Source of the DNA: Kuschelorhynchus macadamiae
Taxonomy: Eukaryota > Arthropoda > Insecta > Coleoptera > Curculionidae
Reading direction: 5' to 3'
Assembly: GCA_030620095.1 (NCBI GenBank)
Contig: JAUTXW010003409.1
Span: 124,001 to 188,000 of the forward strand
DNA: 64,000 nt
Made by a program: the position numbers and the translations under genes. The stretch's first letter is position 1. Every line of letters starts with the position of its first letter. The notes beneath the pieces are model-generated. The model did no database searches and was not told the origin of the DNA. It was given only the letters and a program-made list of their open reading frames with translations. Below are positions 11,585 through 25,363 of the stretch, in pieces.

Positions 11585-13595
11585 TATAGTATTAGCATTA
11601 TATATTTGTAAACTCCATACATTAAACGTGTTTTAATTATATTATACTCGTAGAAAAAGTATAATATTTTCCCAGAAGTACTCAATCAGATAATCACGAC
11701 GTAAACTTCATATCTGCGTGCGTAATAACCATCATTACTTGCTCATTAAATAACATACTTTTACTACACTATTTTCATGTTTGCTATTATTAACACACTT
11801 TTTATACGTTTCAACGTTTCACATACATATTTAAAATAGTTAATAATTACTTAAACTAAAGTACTTTTACTGAGTAGTATACCACGTTACTTCCGCATCT
11901 CTTAGGTAAGTGGCTCTTGAGTTAATTTATTATACAAGATAAGAAGAGTGAAGTTTTGATTTATAGACATGTTAAAACTGTCTCACGCGAAAGCATGTGT
12001 TCAGAGTCATGAGATGCAGCTGGATTAAATAATTTAATTACGATAAAGCTAGATTAAATATTTGATACGACAACTAAACGAATAATAAATACAAAATAAA
12101 TCTTATTTTATCTATTAAAAACTAACATTCATATAAATGCCCTACTGAAAAAACTAAAACAAAAAAGTAAGAAGGAGAGCAGAAAAAAATTTATTGCATG
12201 AATGCTTAAAACATTATTTATATAAAGGGTCTTCCATTGAAGAGAAAAAACGTTTTTTTTACTTCCCCCGTATTTCTCAAGAAATTCAAAATAGCCAATA
12301 GATGTATTTTAGCTCGAATGAGAAACAAAAGACTTACGCCTAGGATGTTGCGTTTTTTAAACCCAACACCCTATATATTATTACATTTTTGGATTCTATG
12401 GTGAATTCTAACTGTTTTTTAATAAGGGTACTATATCTTCAACTGTTCTTGATTTATTAATTTTTGAAAAATGACATTTTTGCTTCTTTGAACCGTCATA
12501 GCACCTGAACGGTTGGACCTAGAGCAAAATAATTTTGACATTACCATCTTAGTTTTTAATAAGCTATCTTATGATGCTAGTCAAACAAAAAAACCGAAAT
12601 TATTTTGCTACCTATTTAATTAAATATATTCATATGAAATTTTGAAAATTTTGACGTATTAGTAGATATACAAAACACATTATGGGCGAAGTGTACCGAT
12701 TTTTTTCTAATGTATGATTTTTTAAATGAAAAACTTTCCGACATAAATAGTATATCTAAATATTTGGTGTCTGGTTTCAAAGCCTCGCAATAAACTTTCT
12801 TCTTTGCTAATTAGACAGATCATCATTGTAAAGTAGGTCAGTTTATATTTCGAAATTGAAGCGTTGTCTGTTACAGTATACCCTTAATTTTACGTTTAGT
12901 TATAATGTATAATCTAAAAATAAATTTTAATCAGATCAATTTACACTTGATGCATGCAATATCCACCGTGGACCAAGTTGCACTAGAACTTTTATTGGGT
13001 TATAAATTTTAATAGGTGCTCTGTTTGGAGGTATTTTTAGGAACAATATCCGGTAAAATGATAATATGATACGCAGCCATCCTGAAATAACGATTTAGGG
13101 TAATTTTTGAGTAGTTGTTTGGTTATAAATCACTAGCACGAAACACGTTTAATACTGTTTATGTTTACAAAGTTTAAAGCCCTGCAATATAGATTCTATA
13201 GAAATATCTGTAAAGTTTCATTTTAATGATTTAATTTATATATTTAAAACAAAAAAAGCCAAATTTTTCGGCAAGTTCGCGAGATAGTTTACTGCACCGA
13301 TTTATATGATTTTTTGAAATGATCGTCTGGTGACTGAGAGCTTTCAACACTATTTTTTGTATTGTAAATTTATACAGGGTGTTAAAAAAGATCCAGTAAC
13401 TGATTAATCACGTTTCTGCTCAAACCACTTGACGTAAAAAGCTGATTTTAGCATACAGGTTGACTGTAGGATGTGGAGAGTTCAGTAAAATGGAATTTTT
13501 CAAAAATCAAATTTCAAAGGGATAGAACCGCCCCTTAAACATTACATTATTTTGTATTTAAAGTTAGTTTTTCAAAAAAAAACGCTTGAACAGGT
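11585..13595. other. Gene-free AT-rich stretch with relic mariner ends
   Basis: AAGGGTCTTCCATTGAAG at 12226-12243 and AACACCCTATATATTA at 12365 resemble a degenerate TACAGGGT...ACACCCTGTATATT terminal module, as does TACAGGGTGTTAAAAAAG at 13375. No open frame with family similarity was seen. Confidence 0.4.
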
Positions 13596-13964
<369 letters not shown>

Positions 13965-14324
13965 CTTTAGAAAAATTATAACTAAAGTCAATGGGGGCAA
14001 TTCGCGCAAAATATTTTCAAGATGGCGGCACTTCCGGTTATACTGGAAGTAGACGTCAACTTTCTTATTTTAAACAACAAAACACCCTGTATATAATCGA
14101 ATTTTTGGATTCCTTGAAAAATTCTAGGTATTCTATTCTAGGTAGAATAGGTATAGGGAACCTTAATACAGTTCGATAGAAAATGAAATTCTACATTTTA
14201 TAGTGCATAAAGTTATATGAAAATATTTCAAAAAAGAAGTATCCCTTGACCTTACCTTAATCCCAAAATTTGAAATTTTTATCTAAGTGGCATCATCAAA
14301 AACTTTTAATGAATATGAATAACC

Positions 14325-14326
<2 letters not shown>

Positions 14327-14418
<92 letters not shown>
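14327..14418. repeat. (TA)n tract ending at mariner B
   Basis: The tract lies directly between AACCCTGTA (14319) and TACAGGGTGTTTGG (14417), i.e. between two mariner-type termini that face away from it. Confidence 0.9.
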
Positions 14419-17284
<2,866 letters not shown>

Positions 17285-17295
17285 ATTACCAGAAA
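17285..17295 (+). repeat. Candidate LINE target-site duplication, left
   Basis: ATTACCAGAAA here is repeated exactly at 23016-23026, immediately after the A-rich tail of the LINE. The exact 11-mer match flanking the element suggests insertion by target-primed reverse transcription. Confidence 0.6.
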
Positions 17296-18597
17296 GTTTA
17301 TTTGCCATTACCATAACAAATGAACATCGGAAATCTGTTACATATTAATTGTTACAATTTGATCTACTTGATATAATAATTAATTAATAACATGGTACGT
17401 AAAAAATACAAAATATCTAGTTATTAATGTAGCATGTACTTACGAATGAGTTTTGAACTGAAATAACACACATTTCGCAGAATTACTAGGTAACACAATT
17501 ATTTTCTGGTAATTAACGCTTAATTTCAACAAATTTCACTCGTACCGATAAATAATGATATTAGGTTTAAATTACAAGGTATAATACTTAAACCCCTTGC
17601 TTTCTCGATTCATTACATGTATTAGGTTATTATCTTGAAAAAAAAAACGTATGCGTAATATTCTCGATTAAACCACAAGAGAATGAAAAACCGATATCTA
17701 TTCGTCATGCTCAACATTTACAAACGTATTTACTACCATTTTTTTGATAAGGCTGACGTTCGTATGTAAGTGTTAAATAATTTAGTATCATTCACAGACT
17801 GATTACCTGTTTACTAGACAAGACAGGTGTCAATATTCCCAATATTAAATATTTAGTGATTAGAATTAGGATTATCTTGGATGAGAACACTGTTGTATAA
17901 CAGCCTGAATTTTATCGTATACTGTAGCCTAATAAAGTGAAAAAGGCGCTCTCAGACTTCCACAGCACTGTCCGAAAAAATAAGCTTTTAGTGCAATATA
18001 ACATGAAAATGAACAAAAAGGACTTTTGTTAAAAAAAAACTAAAAAGTATGACTCCTTGTGTCAATATAGATACACTTTTTTACACCACCTAAAAAAAAG
18101 GCCTGACCAAGGCCAACTAAACGCAAAGCGATTTCTAAAACACAACTTCATACAAAATTATAGGTCTTAATAAAAATAACCGGTAAATTTTCTTTCCCCG
18201 GAACTTCCCTTGTTATGAATCTCCTCTTTTTTTAGGAATAGTGAAGTTTGACCCAATTTAGTTCAGTACATAGTCAGTATATATGTGCTACTTATATTGT
18301 CTTTTCAAACATTTTTATAGAATAGAATAGGATTGATAATGATTGAGCGGCGGCAACAGTGCAACTGTGTTTGTTTACTTCTCGTAACATTTTTAATAAA
18401 TTAGTGAGTTTATCAAGTGTAATAAATCGCCAAAACCATTTTAAGACATAAAACAATTGGTTCTATACACCAGCAAGTGAAGGTACCGGCATTTGTGTTC
18501 AAATAAACTACAAATTACTAACCAAAACAAGTGATAATCACCTGCTGGGCCACACATAGTTGCCAAATCTACCATCTGGAATTTCTTTCGGTGCAAA

Positions 18598-19719
18598 ATG
18601 AGTGCGGCTGACGCGGATAACGATACCGAGACATGTAAAAAGTGTAAAAAGACAGTTAAAGATAGTGAATGTGGACTTTTTTGTGAGGGGGAATGCCAGA
18701 GCTGGTTCCATAACACATGTGTAGGTGTATCCCTGCAGCAATACAAAAAAATTTCCTCAGATATTAAGGACATCGTCATATGGATGTGTACTGGATGTAA
18801 AAATAGCTTTGAAAACCTTATGTCCAAAGCTAAATCCGTATATAACATGGATAAATTTACACAGCAAGTAAGTAAAATTGAACAAAAATTAGATTCAATT
18901 GCAAGTAAGATCACGGTAAGGCCACCCTATACACAGGCTGTGGGTACAATTGCCACCCCAGAGACAAGAAAAGTTAACCTACCTAGCATAATTATAAAAC
19001 CTAAGCAGTTGCAGGATTCAAAAAAAACCTTACAGGAATTAGAGAACACAATAAAACCTGATAAAATCGGTGTCAGAATTAAAAATAAAAAAGACCTATC
19101 AAGTGGTAAAATAATGTTAAAATTTCCATCAAAGAGTGACATAGATTTATTAAAAAGCACTGCCACTAGACTATTGGGCCGAAACTATGAAATAATTGAG
19201 ACTAGTTTAAGAAAGCCAAGATTAAAAATTCCTGGAGTCACAAAAAACTATGATAAGGAAGAACTGGAGCAGATAATTAAGAAACAAAACGCCGTGATAA
19301 CTGATAAGGACTACTTTAAAGTGACCTACTTAAAAACTTTTAAAACCAAAAGTTCTAAAACAGTGTTTATTGAATGTTCCCCAAGTTTGTTCCATACACT
19401 TATGGCACATAAAAAACTATATATTGGATGGGAAAGATACACTATCTTTGAAGATATCAGCATATTAAAGTGCTATCATTGTCAGCAATTTCACCATAAA
19501 AGCACCGAGTGCAAAAATCAAAAAGTATGTTATAAATGTTCGTCTGATGGACATGAAGCTGATGACTGTCATAGCACAGAAAAAAGATGTGTCAACTGCC
19601 AGATAAGCAACACGAAGTATAACAGTAGTTATGATCTAAACCACCAATCAAGTGATGTGGATTGCCCGAGCTACAAATATCAGTTAGAGCTAGCAAAATC
19701 TAGAGTGGATTATGGATAA
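18598..19719 (+). CDS. LINE ORF1 protein: PHD-type zinc finger plus zinc knuckles
   Basis: 373 aa. Residues about 13-65 form a PHD-like Cys/His finger (ETCKKCKKTV, FCEGECQSWFHNTCVG, IWMCTGCKN). A Lys-rich middle (about 110-290) shows no named motif. Residues about 300-350 carry CCHC-type zinc knuckles (CYHCQQFHHKSTEC, CYKCSSDGHEADDC, CVNCQ). ORF1 proteins of CR1/Jockey-group LINEs bind the element RNA and form the ribonucleoprotein; a PHD finger is known in ORF1 of some CR1-like elements. The start was chosen at ATG 18598 because Cys-rich homology begins 12 residues later. It ends in TAA overlapping the ORF2 start. The molecular role is inferred from domain content. Confidence 0.85.
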   Translation: MSAADADNDTETCKKCKKTVKDSECGLFCEGECQSWFHNTCVGVSLQQYKKISSDIKDIVIWMCTGCKNSFENLMSKAKSVYNMDKFTQQVSKIEQKLDSIASKITVRPPYTQAVGTIATPETRKVNLPSIIIKPKQLQDSKKTLQELENTIKPDKIGVRIKNKKDLSSGKIMLKFPSKSDIDLLKSTATRLLGRNYEIIETSLRKPRLKIPGVTKNYDKEELEQIIKKQNAVITDKDYFKVTYLKTFKTKSSKTVFIECSPSLFHTLMAHKKLYIGWERYTIFEDISILKCYHCQQFHHKSTECKNQKVCYKCSSDGHEADDCHSTEKRCVNCQISNTKYNSSYDLNHQSSDVDCPSYKYQLELAKSRVDYG

Positions 19720-22654
19720 CATGGAAGACAATGTTCTGGATAGCATTCAAGAGGAAGAAGACCATGATACTAGGGTAGATCCACAACATTTGGCAAGTTT
19801 TGTGAATAATGTAAACAGTCTTAACTTAATGCATTTAAATATTAGGGGTATAGCCACAAATTTTACGAATCTGCTTGTATTTCTAGAAACTTATAATCTG
19901 AAAAATTGTGATTTCATTATCTTAAGTGAATGTCATAAAGTACATAACATTATTAATTTTAGTATACCTGGATATACAGTATACTACAATGAAGCAGATT
20001 TTAACTCATTTGATGGCGTCATAGTATATTATAAAAATCATTTAAATCCTCAGTTTAATAACTTTAAAATGAATCAATCTGGTATTACTATAACAGCTGT
20101 TAACACTCTAATTGATAATATTGAATTTAATATTTATGCTACCTACAGGTCACCATCATCAAACTTGGCTCTATTTTTGGATGAATTGGATATCTTTTTT
20201 AAGGCATGCAAATTGAAGGGTAGGGATGTGTTTGTGGGGGACATCAATGTAAATTTGCTTAATAGGAATGATATAAGCGTATTAAATTATTTGTCTCTAC
20301 TAAATGCGCATGGCTTTAGGGCAGTGTGTCGGAGTGTTACTAGAGATGAAAGTCAGACTTGCTTGGACCATGTTTTTATGAGGGAAAAAATAAATATACG
20401 ATCAAATCAGCAACATCTTTTCATAATTGAACATGACATCACTGACCATCTACCTCTTCTATTGCATATCCCCAATGTTAATGTTAATACAGAAAAGAGT
20501 AATGCAGGCAAAATAACAGAAATAAAAACTCTTGATTTTCAGAAACTACTTTCACTTGCAGCTCAAACAAACTGGGATAATATCTTACATGAAACCATTC
20601 CTGAAAACGCCACCGAATGCTTTTTACAAAACATAAAAGAATTGATAATAAATGCAGAAAAAAAATTGTATATAGGTAAAAAATATCAAAAAATTAAACC
20701 GTGGATAACAAACGCAATTATAACTTCTATAAGAAAACGCGACAAACTCAAAAAATCTCTTAAAATAAATTCTAGTGCTGAAAATATAGCTGAATACAAA
20801 AACTATAGAAACAAATTAAACAAATTAATTAAAAACACAAAAAACACTTATTATCTAACCAAAATAAATGACTGTGGCAAAAACATAAGAAAAACCTTTA
20901 AATTCATTTCAGAAGCAACTAATGAAAACTCTAATAGTGGCAACATAAAGCAAATAAAGACAGTTGACACGGTTATCTCCAAGGATAAAGACTTAGCAAA
21001 CTTTTGTAATGAGTTTTTTGTAAATGTAGGAAAAAAGATGTCGCAAAACATAAAAAATCCATCCGTACCCTATGAAGGTCAGAAAAGTATGTTGTATTCC
21101 ATGTACCTCACTCCTGTGGATGCTAGTGAAATTATAATTCATATAAACAGCTTAAAGAATACCTGTTCACCAGGACTCGACAAGATTCCAACTAAAGTAC
21201 TAAAATATCTCCATAGGTACATAACGAATCCTCTTGCGCATGTTTTTAATTTGATATTTAAGACAGGTATAGTACCCCACCAATTTAAAGAGTCTGTAGT
21301 GACCCCCATCTATAAAGCAGGTAATAAAGAGACCATAGACAACTACAGACCAATAAGTGTAATTTCTAATGTAGCAAAAATTTTTGAGAAATGTCTCAAG
21401 AAACGATTAGTTAGTTTTCTTAATGTAAACAACATACTATCATCTAGCCAATATGGTTTTAAACAGGGTCAAAGCACATCTGATGCCATGCATGAACTAA
21501 CATCTACAATAGTTAATTGCTTGGACAAAAACAAGAAATGTATAGCTTTATTTTTGGACTTAGCCAAGGCCTTTGACACTGTGGCCCATCCTATCTTACT
21601 TAAAATTTTGGAGGACTATGGGATTAGGGGCGTGGTGTTGGAGGTCTTTAAAAACTACCTTCTAGAAAGAACACAGTGTGTCAGGATAGGCGACACTATA
21701 AGTGATCCTTTAATAGTGCAGTATGGGGTTCCTCAGGGCACTGTCTTGGGACCTATCCTATTTTTAGTTTACATAAACTACCTGTTTGAGGCTGAAATAG
21801 ATGGAAAAATCATTGCATATGCTGATGATACAGTCGCTATTTTTTATGCCGATTCCTGGAATACTGTAAAACAAAAATTCAAGTTGGGTTTTTTGCAGAT
21901 AAAAAACATATTTGACACACTAAAACTAACGATTAATATGCAGAAATCAACATATATTGCTTTTTCAATTACACAGGCAAACAGACCGAATTTTAATAAT
22001 GTAGAATTTACGGATGGGGTCGGAACACAGGTTTTAAAAGAGACAAAATCGGTAAAGTATCTTGGTGTCATAATTGATAATCATCTGAGGTGGGACTTGC
22101 ATGTGCAACATTTAACGAAAAAAGTCAGATGCTTAATTTACAAATTTTATACACTCAAAGATATACTAAATCAAAAACTTATGATAATGATTTACAGAGC
22201 ACTTGTTGAGCCCATACTCAAATATGGTATTTTGATTTGGGGGGGAATGTACTCAAGTAATATTCAGCCACTTAAAATCGTCCAAAACTATATAGTCAAA
22301 CTTACATTGAATAAACCTAGATTACACTCCACTTCTATGCTCTATTCCCCAATAATTTGCGATGTTCGAACCTTGTATGTGCTAGCAGTGTGCAATTTCA
22401 TTCACTCGCATCCAAAAATAAAAAATGATGTAGTAAAGCATAATTATCAAACCAGAATGTTAGCGGACGGAGGGCTGAATATACCAAATTCGAGTAGAAG
22501 AATTAACCAGCATTTTGTAAATTACTTGGGGCCAAAATTTTACAATCTAATTCCAGTAGAGATTAAAAGAATAACAAAAACAAAAAGATTTAATGGACTT
22601 CTAAAAAAATACCTTTTTGATAACAAAGAGGCATTTTTGGGATTTTGGGTGTGA
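19712..22654 (+). CDS. LINE ORF2: APE endonuclease and reverse transcriptase
   Basis: 980 aa. The N-terminal apurinic-type endonuclease has MHLNIRG, ILSECHK, ATYRSPS, VGDINVN, TCLDHVFM and ITDHLPLLL, with the key Asn, Glu, Asp and His residues in place. The reverse transcriptase (about 480-760) has LDKIPTKVLKYL, NYRPISVISNVAKIFEK, QYGFKQGQST, FLDLAKAFDTVAH, GVPQGTVLGPILF and AYADDTVAIF (catalytic YADD), then KYLGVIIDNHLRW. No RNase H is visible. Together with ORF1 it would nick a target and reverse transcribe the element RNA. ATG 19712 overlaps the ORF1 stop by 8 nt, consistent with termination-reinitiation. No stops or frameshifts. Confidence 0.9.
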   Translation: MDNMEDNVLDSIQEEEDHDTRVDPQHLASFVNNVNSLNLMHLNIRGIATNFTNLLVFLETYNLKNCDFIILSECHKVHNIINFSIPGYTVYYNEADFNSFDGVIVYYKNHLNPQFNNFKMNQSGITITAVNTLIDNIEFNIYATYRSPSSNLALFLDELDIFFKACKLKGRDVFVGDINVNLLNRNDISVLNYLSLLNAHGFRAVCRSVTRDESQTCLDHVFMREKINIRSNQQHLFIIEHDITDHLPLLLHIPNVNVNTEKSNAGKITEIKTLDFQKLLSLAAQTNWDNILHETIPENATECFLQNIKELIINAEKKLYIGKKYQKIKPWITNAIITSIRKRDKLKKSLKINSSAENIAEYKNYRNKLNKLIKNTKNTYYLTKINDCGKNIRKTFKFISEATNENSNSGNIKQIKTVDTVISKDKDLANFCNEFFVNVGKKMSQNIKNPSVPYEGQKSMLYSMYLTPVDASEIIIHINSLKNTCSPGLDKIPTKVLKYLHRYITNPLAHVFNLIFKTGIVPHQFKESVVTPIYKAGNKETIDNYRPISVISNVAKIFEKCLKKRLVSFLNVNNILSSSQYGFKQGQSTSDAMHELTSTIVNCLDKNKKCIALFLDLAKAFDTVAHPILLKILEDYGIRGVVLEVFKNYLLERTQCVRIGDTISDPLIVQYGVPQGTVLGPILFLVYINYLFEAEIDGKIIAYADDTVAIFYADSWNTVKQKFKLGFLQIKNIFDTLKLTINMQKSTYIAFSITQANRPNFNNVEFTDGVGTQVLKETKSVKYLGVIIDNHLRWDLHVQHLTKKVRCLIYKFYTLKDILNQKLMIMIYRALVEPILKYGILIWGGMYSSNIQPLKIVQNYIVKLTLNKPRLHSTSMLYSPIICDVRTLYVLAVCNFIHSHPKIKNDVVKHNYQTRMLADGGLNIPNSSRRINQHFVNYLGPKFYNLIPVEIKRITKTKRFNGLLKKYLFDNKEAFLGFWV

Positions 22655-23015
22655 CTGTTGCCTTTTGTGCCTTAAAAATACTTACAGGAAAAAGGTTGGG
22701 AATTGTTATTGTTTCTGTTTTCGTATTGTTACTATTGATACTAATACTATAATACTCGAGCTAATTCTATTACCGTTAACTATAGTGTATAGAATTTATT
22801 AAATTATTATATTGAATTATTCGATTATTTATTAATGTTAACTAGTTTATAAGGTTTATTATACTAAATGCACAATACAGGTGCAAATGTACCTAGGTGC
22901 ATCATTAAATACATTAGGATATCACTAAATAGATTAGGAAATATAAATGTCAAACAAATGTTATTATTATGAATAAATAAATAAATAAATAAAAAAAAAA
23001 AAAAAAAAAATAAAT

Positions 23016-23026
23016 ATTACCAGAAA
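23016..23026 (+). repeat. Candidate LINE target-site duplication, right
   Basis: ATTACCAGAAA follows the tail and matches 17285-17295 exactly. Confidence 0.6.
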
Positions 23027-23640
23027 ATCATACATTTCGTACAAAGGATCGTCAAGAAATTTACAATAAAATAAATTATAGTCAATGAATAAATACAATA
23101 AAATAATATAACCAAACTAATCAATATCAAAATAAATAGAATTTAAATAGCATATAAACAAATAAATAAATAAATAGACATAAATAAAACAAAAAACAAT
23201 AAACAATAAACATTCTACCAAGCCTGACAATCATCAGGGTCAATCACCAAAAGACAACAAAAATCTTAATAAAATAAATATAAATTTGCCAAATACTCCT
23301 TCGTTTTCACTCCTTGTAATTTATAAACCCGGCTGTAGAATAAAAAGCCTTGTCCAGGAGAAATTATTTTACAACATTTTTAAAAATTTTACCTTGGTAC
23401 CGTTTGAATCTTGTTTGTGACAGTTTATTGTATAAATACACGCAGTTGTATAAAGGGGATCCTCTGAAAAAAGTTTTTTTTATGTTTAGATATCTTAAGT
23501 ATCTCAGTATTTCTAGTAAAATGCGAATTACTTTCGCCTAGCCTTTCATATTCAGAAGCATTATCTTGAACACACAACATGCATCTCAGTATATATAAAC
23601 ACGGGACATCTATCCCATTTTCACATTTAATTTTTACGTT
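23027..23640. other. Unassigned AT-rich stretch
   Basis: Rich in AATAAATAAA-type motifs. The minus strand around 23290-23460 has short fragments (FYSRVYKLQ, KTKEYLANLY) that could be a LINE C-terminus and 3' end, but they are too short to call. Confidence 0.3.
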
Positions 23641-23910
23641 GACTTTTTAAAATTTCATTTGGCCGCTATTTTGTTTCGCCATCTTAAATTCCACGACAAT
23701 TTTACCAATTTATCCATAATTCTTGCTCAAAAATTGAAATTAATTTAATAAACAATATTTTCATGCTGATTTTTTAAATATTTTACTAGGCCGCTATTTT
23801 GTTTTGCTATCTTGGATTCATATCAAAATATTACTAGTTCATTCCTATATAACACTTAATTTTTGTGCAAAATTTAAGGTAAACTGAATAATTAGTTTTT
23901 TAGTAATAAT
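23641..23910 (-). repeat. Two units of the ~126-bp degenerate repeat
   Basis: GGCCGCTATTTTG occurs at 23661 and again at 23789 (period 128), each followed by GTTTCGCCATCTT-like and CTTAATTTTTGTGCAAAA-like blocks. The same unit is found at 29.4-30.0 and 41.25-41.55 kb. Confidence 0.55.
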
Positions 23911-24095
23911 GTTTTAACTTTAATTTCGTTAACGATACTCTTCATTGGTGGCTCGTGGTGAATTATATTGGGGGGTCAATAACAAATTTAAAAATAGGCA
24001 TACTTAAAATAAAAATAAATATCTTATCTTTAAATTTTGTTGAAGTTCAGGTCTACTCTTCATTCTTTAGAATTTGAAAAATGCTGAATGACACG

Positions 24096-24760
24096 TTAAA
24101 ATTGCACGCAAATTCCTTTTATAAACGATTTCTCGATACTTAACATTGCTAAAGCGGATAGTCTATCTTGGTCCAACGCCTCAACAAAATTTATAAGCCC
24201 TCGAAAAACCCCTGGATTTTCAGACAAAGCCGTTTCATCAAGGCCACGTTGTACCAGCTCGAATGCCCCTCAAAATTTTACACAATCTAGAATTTTGTTT
24301 AAAACATAACGATTTTTGGATACATTTTCATTAAAATCTCTAAGGGATTTTCTATAAGCTGTGCCTAGCTGAGTGCGAATATCAACACCTCCGACCGTAG
24401 CATAGTTCACCGAACATTTCATGTGATCTGACCGCGCGACCTCTGAACAACTGAACTTCCGCATGCCGACGTGATGCCGCGACCAATCGATCGAATTATG
24501 AGAAGAGACCGGCTGATGACTCAAATCGCGGTTTCATATTCCATTTGCTATCACGTTCGGCTGCCGCTCGGTAGCTGTGAAATCTTCGGGTACTTTCGTC
24601 AAGCTTTGAGGTAATCAGGACAAATCGGACTCTCCAGCCCAGCTCAGTATTAGTGATGTATCTTTTTAAAGATCCGGATCTCTTTAAATTCATTAAAATA
24701 GGCGAGCCATATTCGTCATATTGGGCATTGGGTAGGTATGTATGCGTAGCTTCATCCATC
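24096..24760 (-). pseudogene. hAT transposase, ZMYM1-like, internal deletion
   Basis: The minus strand reads VGGVDIRTQLGTAYRKSLRD, NRYVLNKILDCVKF, then a TGA (24270-24272) where related proteins have Cys, then in the same frame GAFELVQRGLDET and ENPGVFRGLINFVEALD. Immediately after comes DRLSALAMLSIEKSFI, the hAT C-terminal dimerisation motif. The DDE/RNase H-like core is therefore missing and the N-terminal domain is joined to the C-terminal end. Upstream (24500-24760) is an open frame of unclear relation. Low-coordinate sequence TTGGTGGCTCGTGGTGAAT (23946) resembles a hAT terminus. Family from motif order; a deletion derivative by inference. Confidence 0.7.
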
Positions 24761-24859
24761 TGAAAACTTTGTAAGCATGCAACATTGGTTTTATAGACAA
24801 TACTGTCCGAACATTTTTTTAGTTTTTCGCGACGAGTAAAATGAGTGGCGCCCTCACCA

Positions 24860-25059
24860 GTCTAGTTTTTTATTTACAAACTTGTATGAGATTTACAGGG
24901 ATGCGTTTTAAGTGAAATAATAATTTTTAAAGATATTATACTTTTAACTTACAAGGCTTAAGTGTCTTGCTATGGTAGTTTTGAAGTTGAAGTTTTTTAT
25001 GTTTCAATTTTTATTTATTTATTTATTTACTAATTTATTAATTTATTTCTCAGAAAATC
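24860..25059. other. Unassigned spacer
   Basis: AT-rich, TTTATTTATTTAT runs near 25010-25050; nothing supported. Confidence 0.4.
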
Positions 25060-25363
25060 AATTTTACATACATGAACTATGTCTTGACTTGTTGGTTCGT
25101 TCAATTCATTGGTTTACAGAGCTCTCGCGATTTGTGACCAAAATTCTTTACAATCGGAAACAGAGAAACTGACTCAAGCTTTAAGAGGGAATTGATATTG
25201 CACTGATGATATTAGACGATCAATTAGAAAATATAATAATCCTACTTCACGAAATGATACTAATAAGGATTAGTATGTAGATGTAGATTAGATGTAGTTC
25301 TTCTGTTTATACAAGGAACCACAGTCAAGATTGCAAGGTTACTTCGCCTGTCCAACATACGTA
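25060..25363 (+). pseudogene. Penelope-like element, left part (RT thumb/linker)
   Basis: The frame reads FIGLQSSRDL-type sequence in one frame and, in the homologous one, YRALAICDQNSLQSETEKLT then YNNPTSRNDTNKD, matching the linker of the PLE at 180-340. After a short decayed part it continues LFIQGTTVKIARLLRLSNIR up to the TA at 25362. The frame resumes at 28041 beyond mariner C. Stops around 25190 and 25275 show that it was already decaying or has decayed since. Confidence 0.7.

Larger units (their letters stand above)
17296..23015 (+). mobile_element. Full-length CR1/Jockey-like LINE with intact ORF1 and ORF2
   Basis: About 5.7 kb: 5' untranslated region of about 1.3 kb (17296-18597), ORF1, overlapping ORF2, a short 3' region and an ATAA-repeat/poly(A) tail (22972-23011). 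It is flanked by the candidate 11-bp duplication. Coding strand AT-rich. The 5' boundary depends on the duplication being real; otherwise the element starts somewhere between 17296 and 18597. This is the only two-ORF element in the window with no coding disruption. Confidence 0.75.

Noticed and set aside
18441..18914. 157-aa open frame on the minus strand
   Set aside because: Antisense to the PHD-finger region of LINE ORF1; its Cys/His-free composition and lack of motifs fit a shadow frame.
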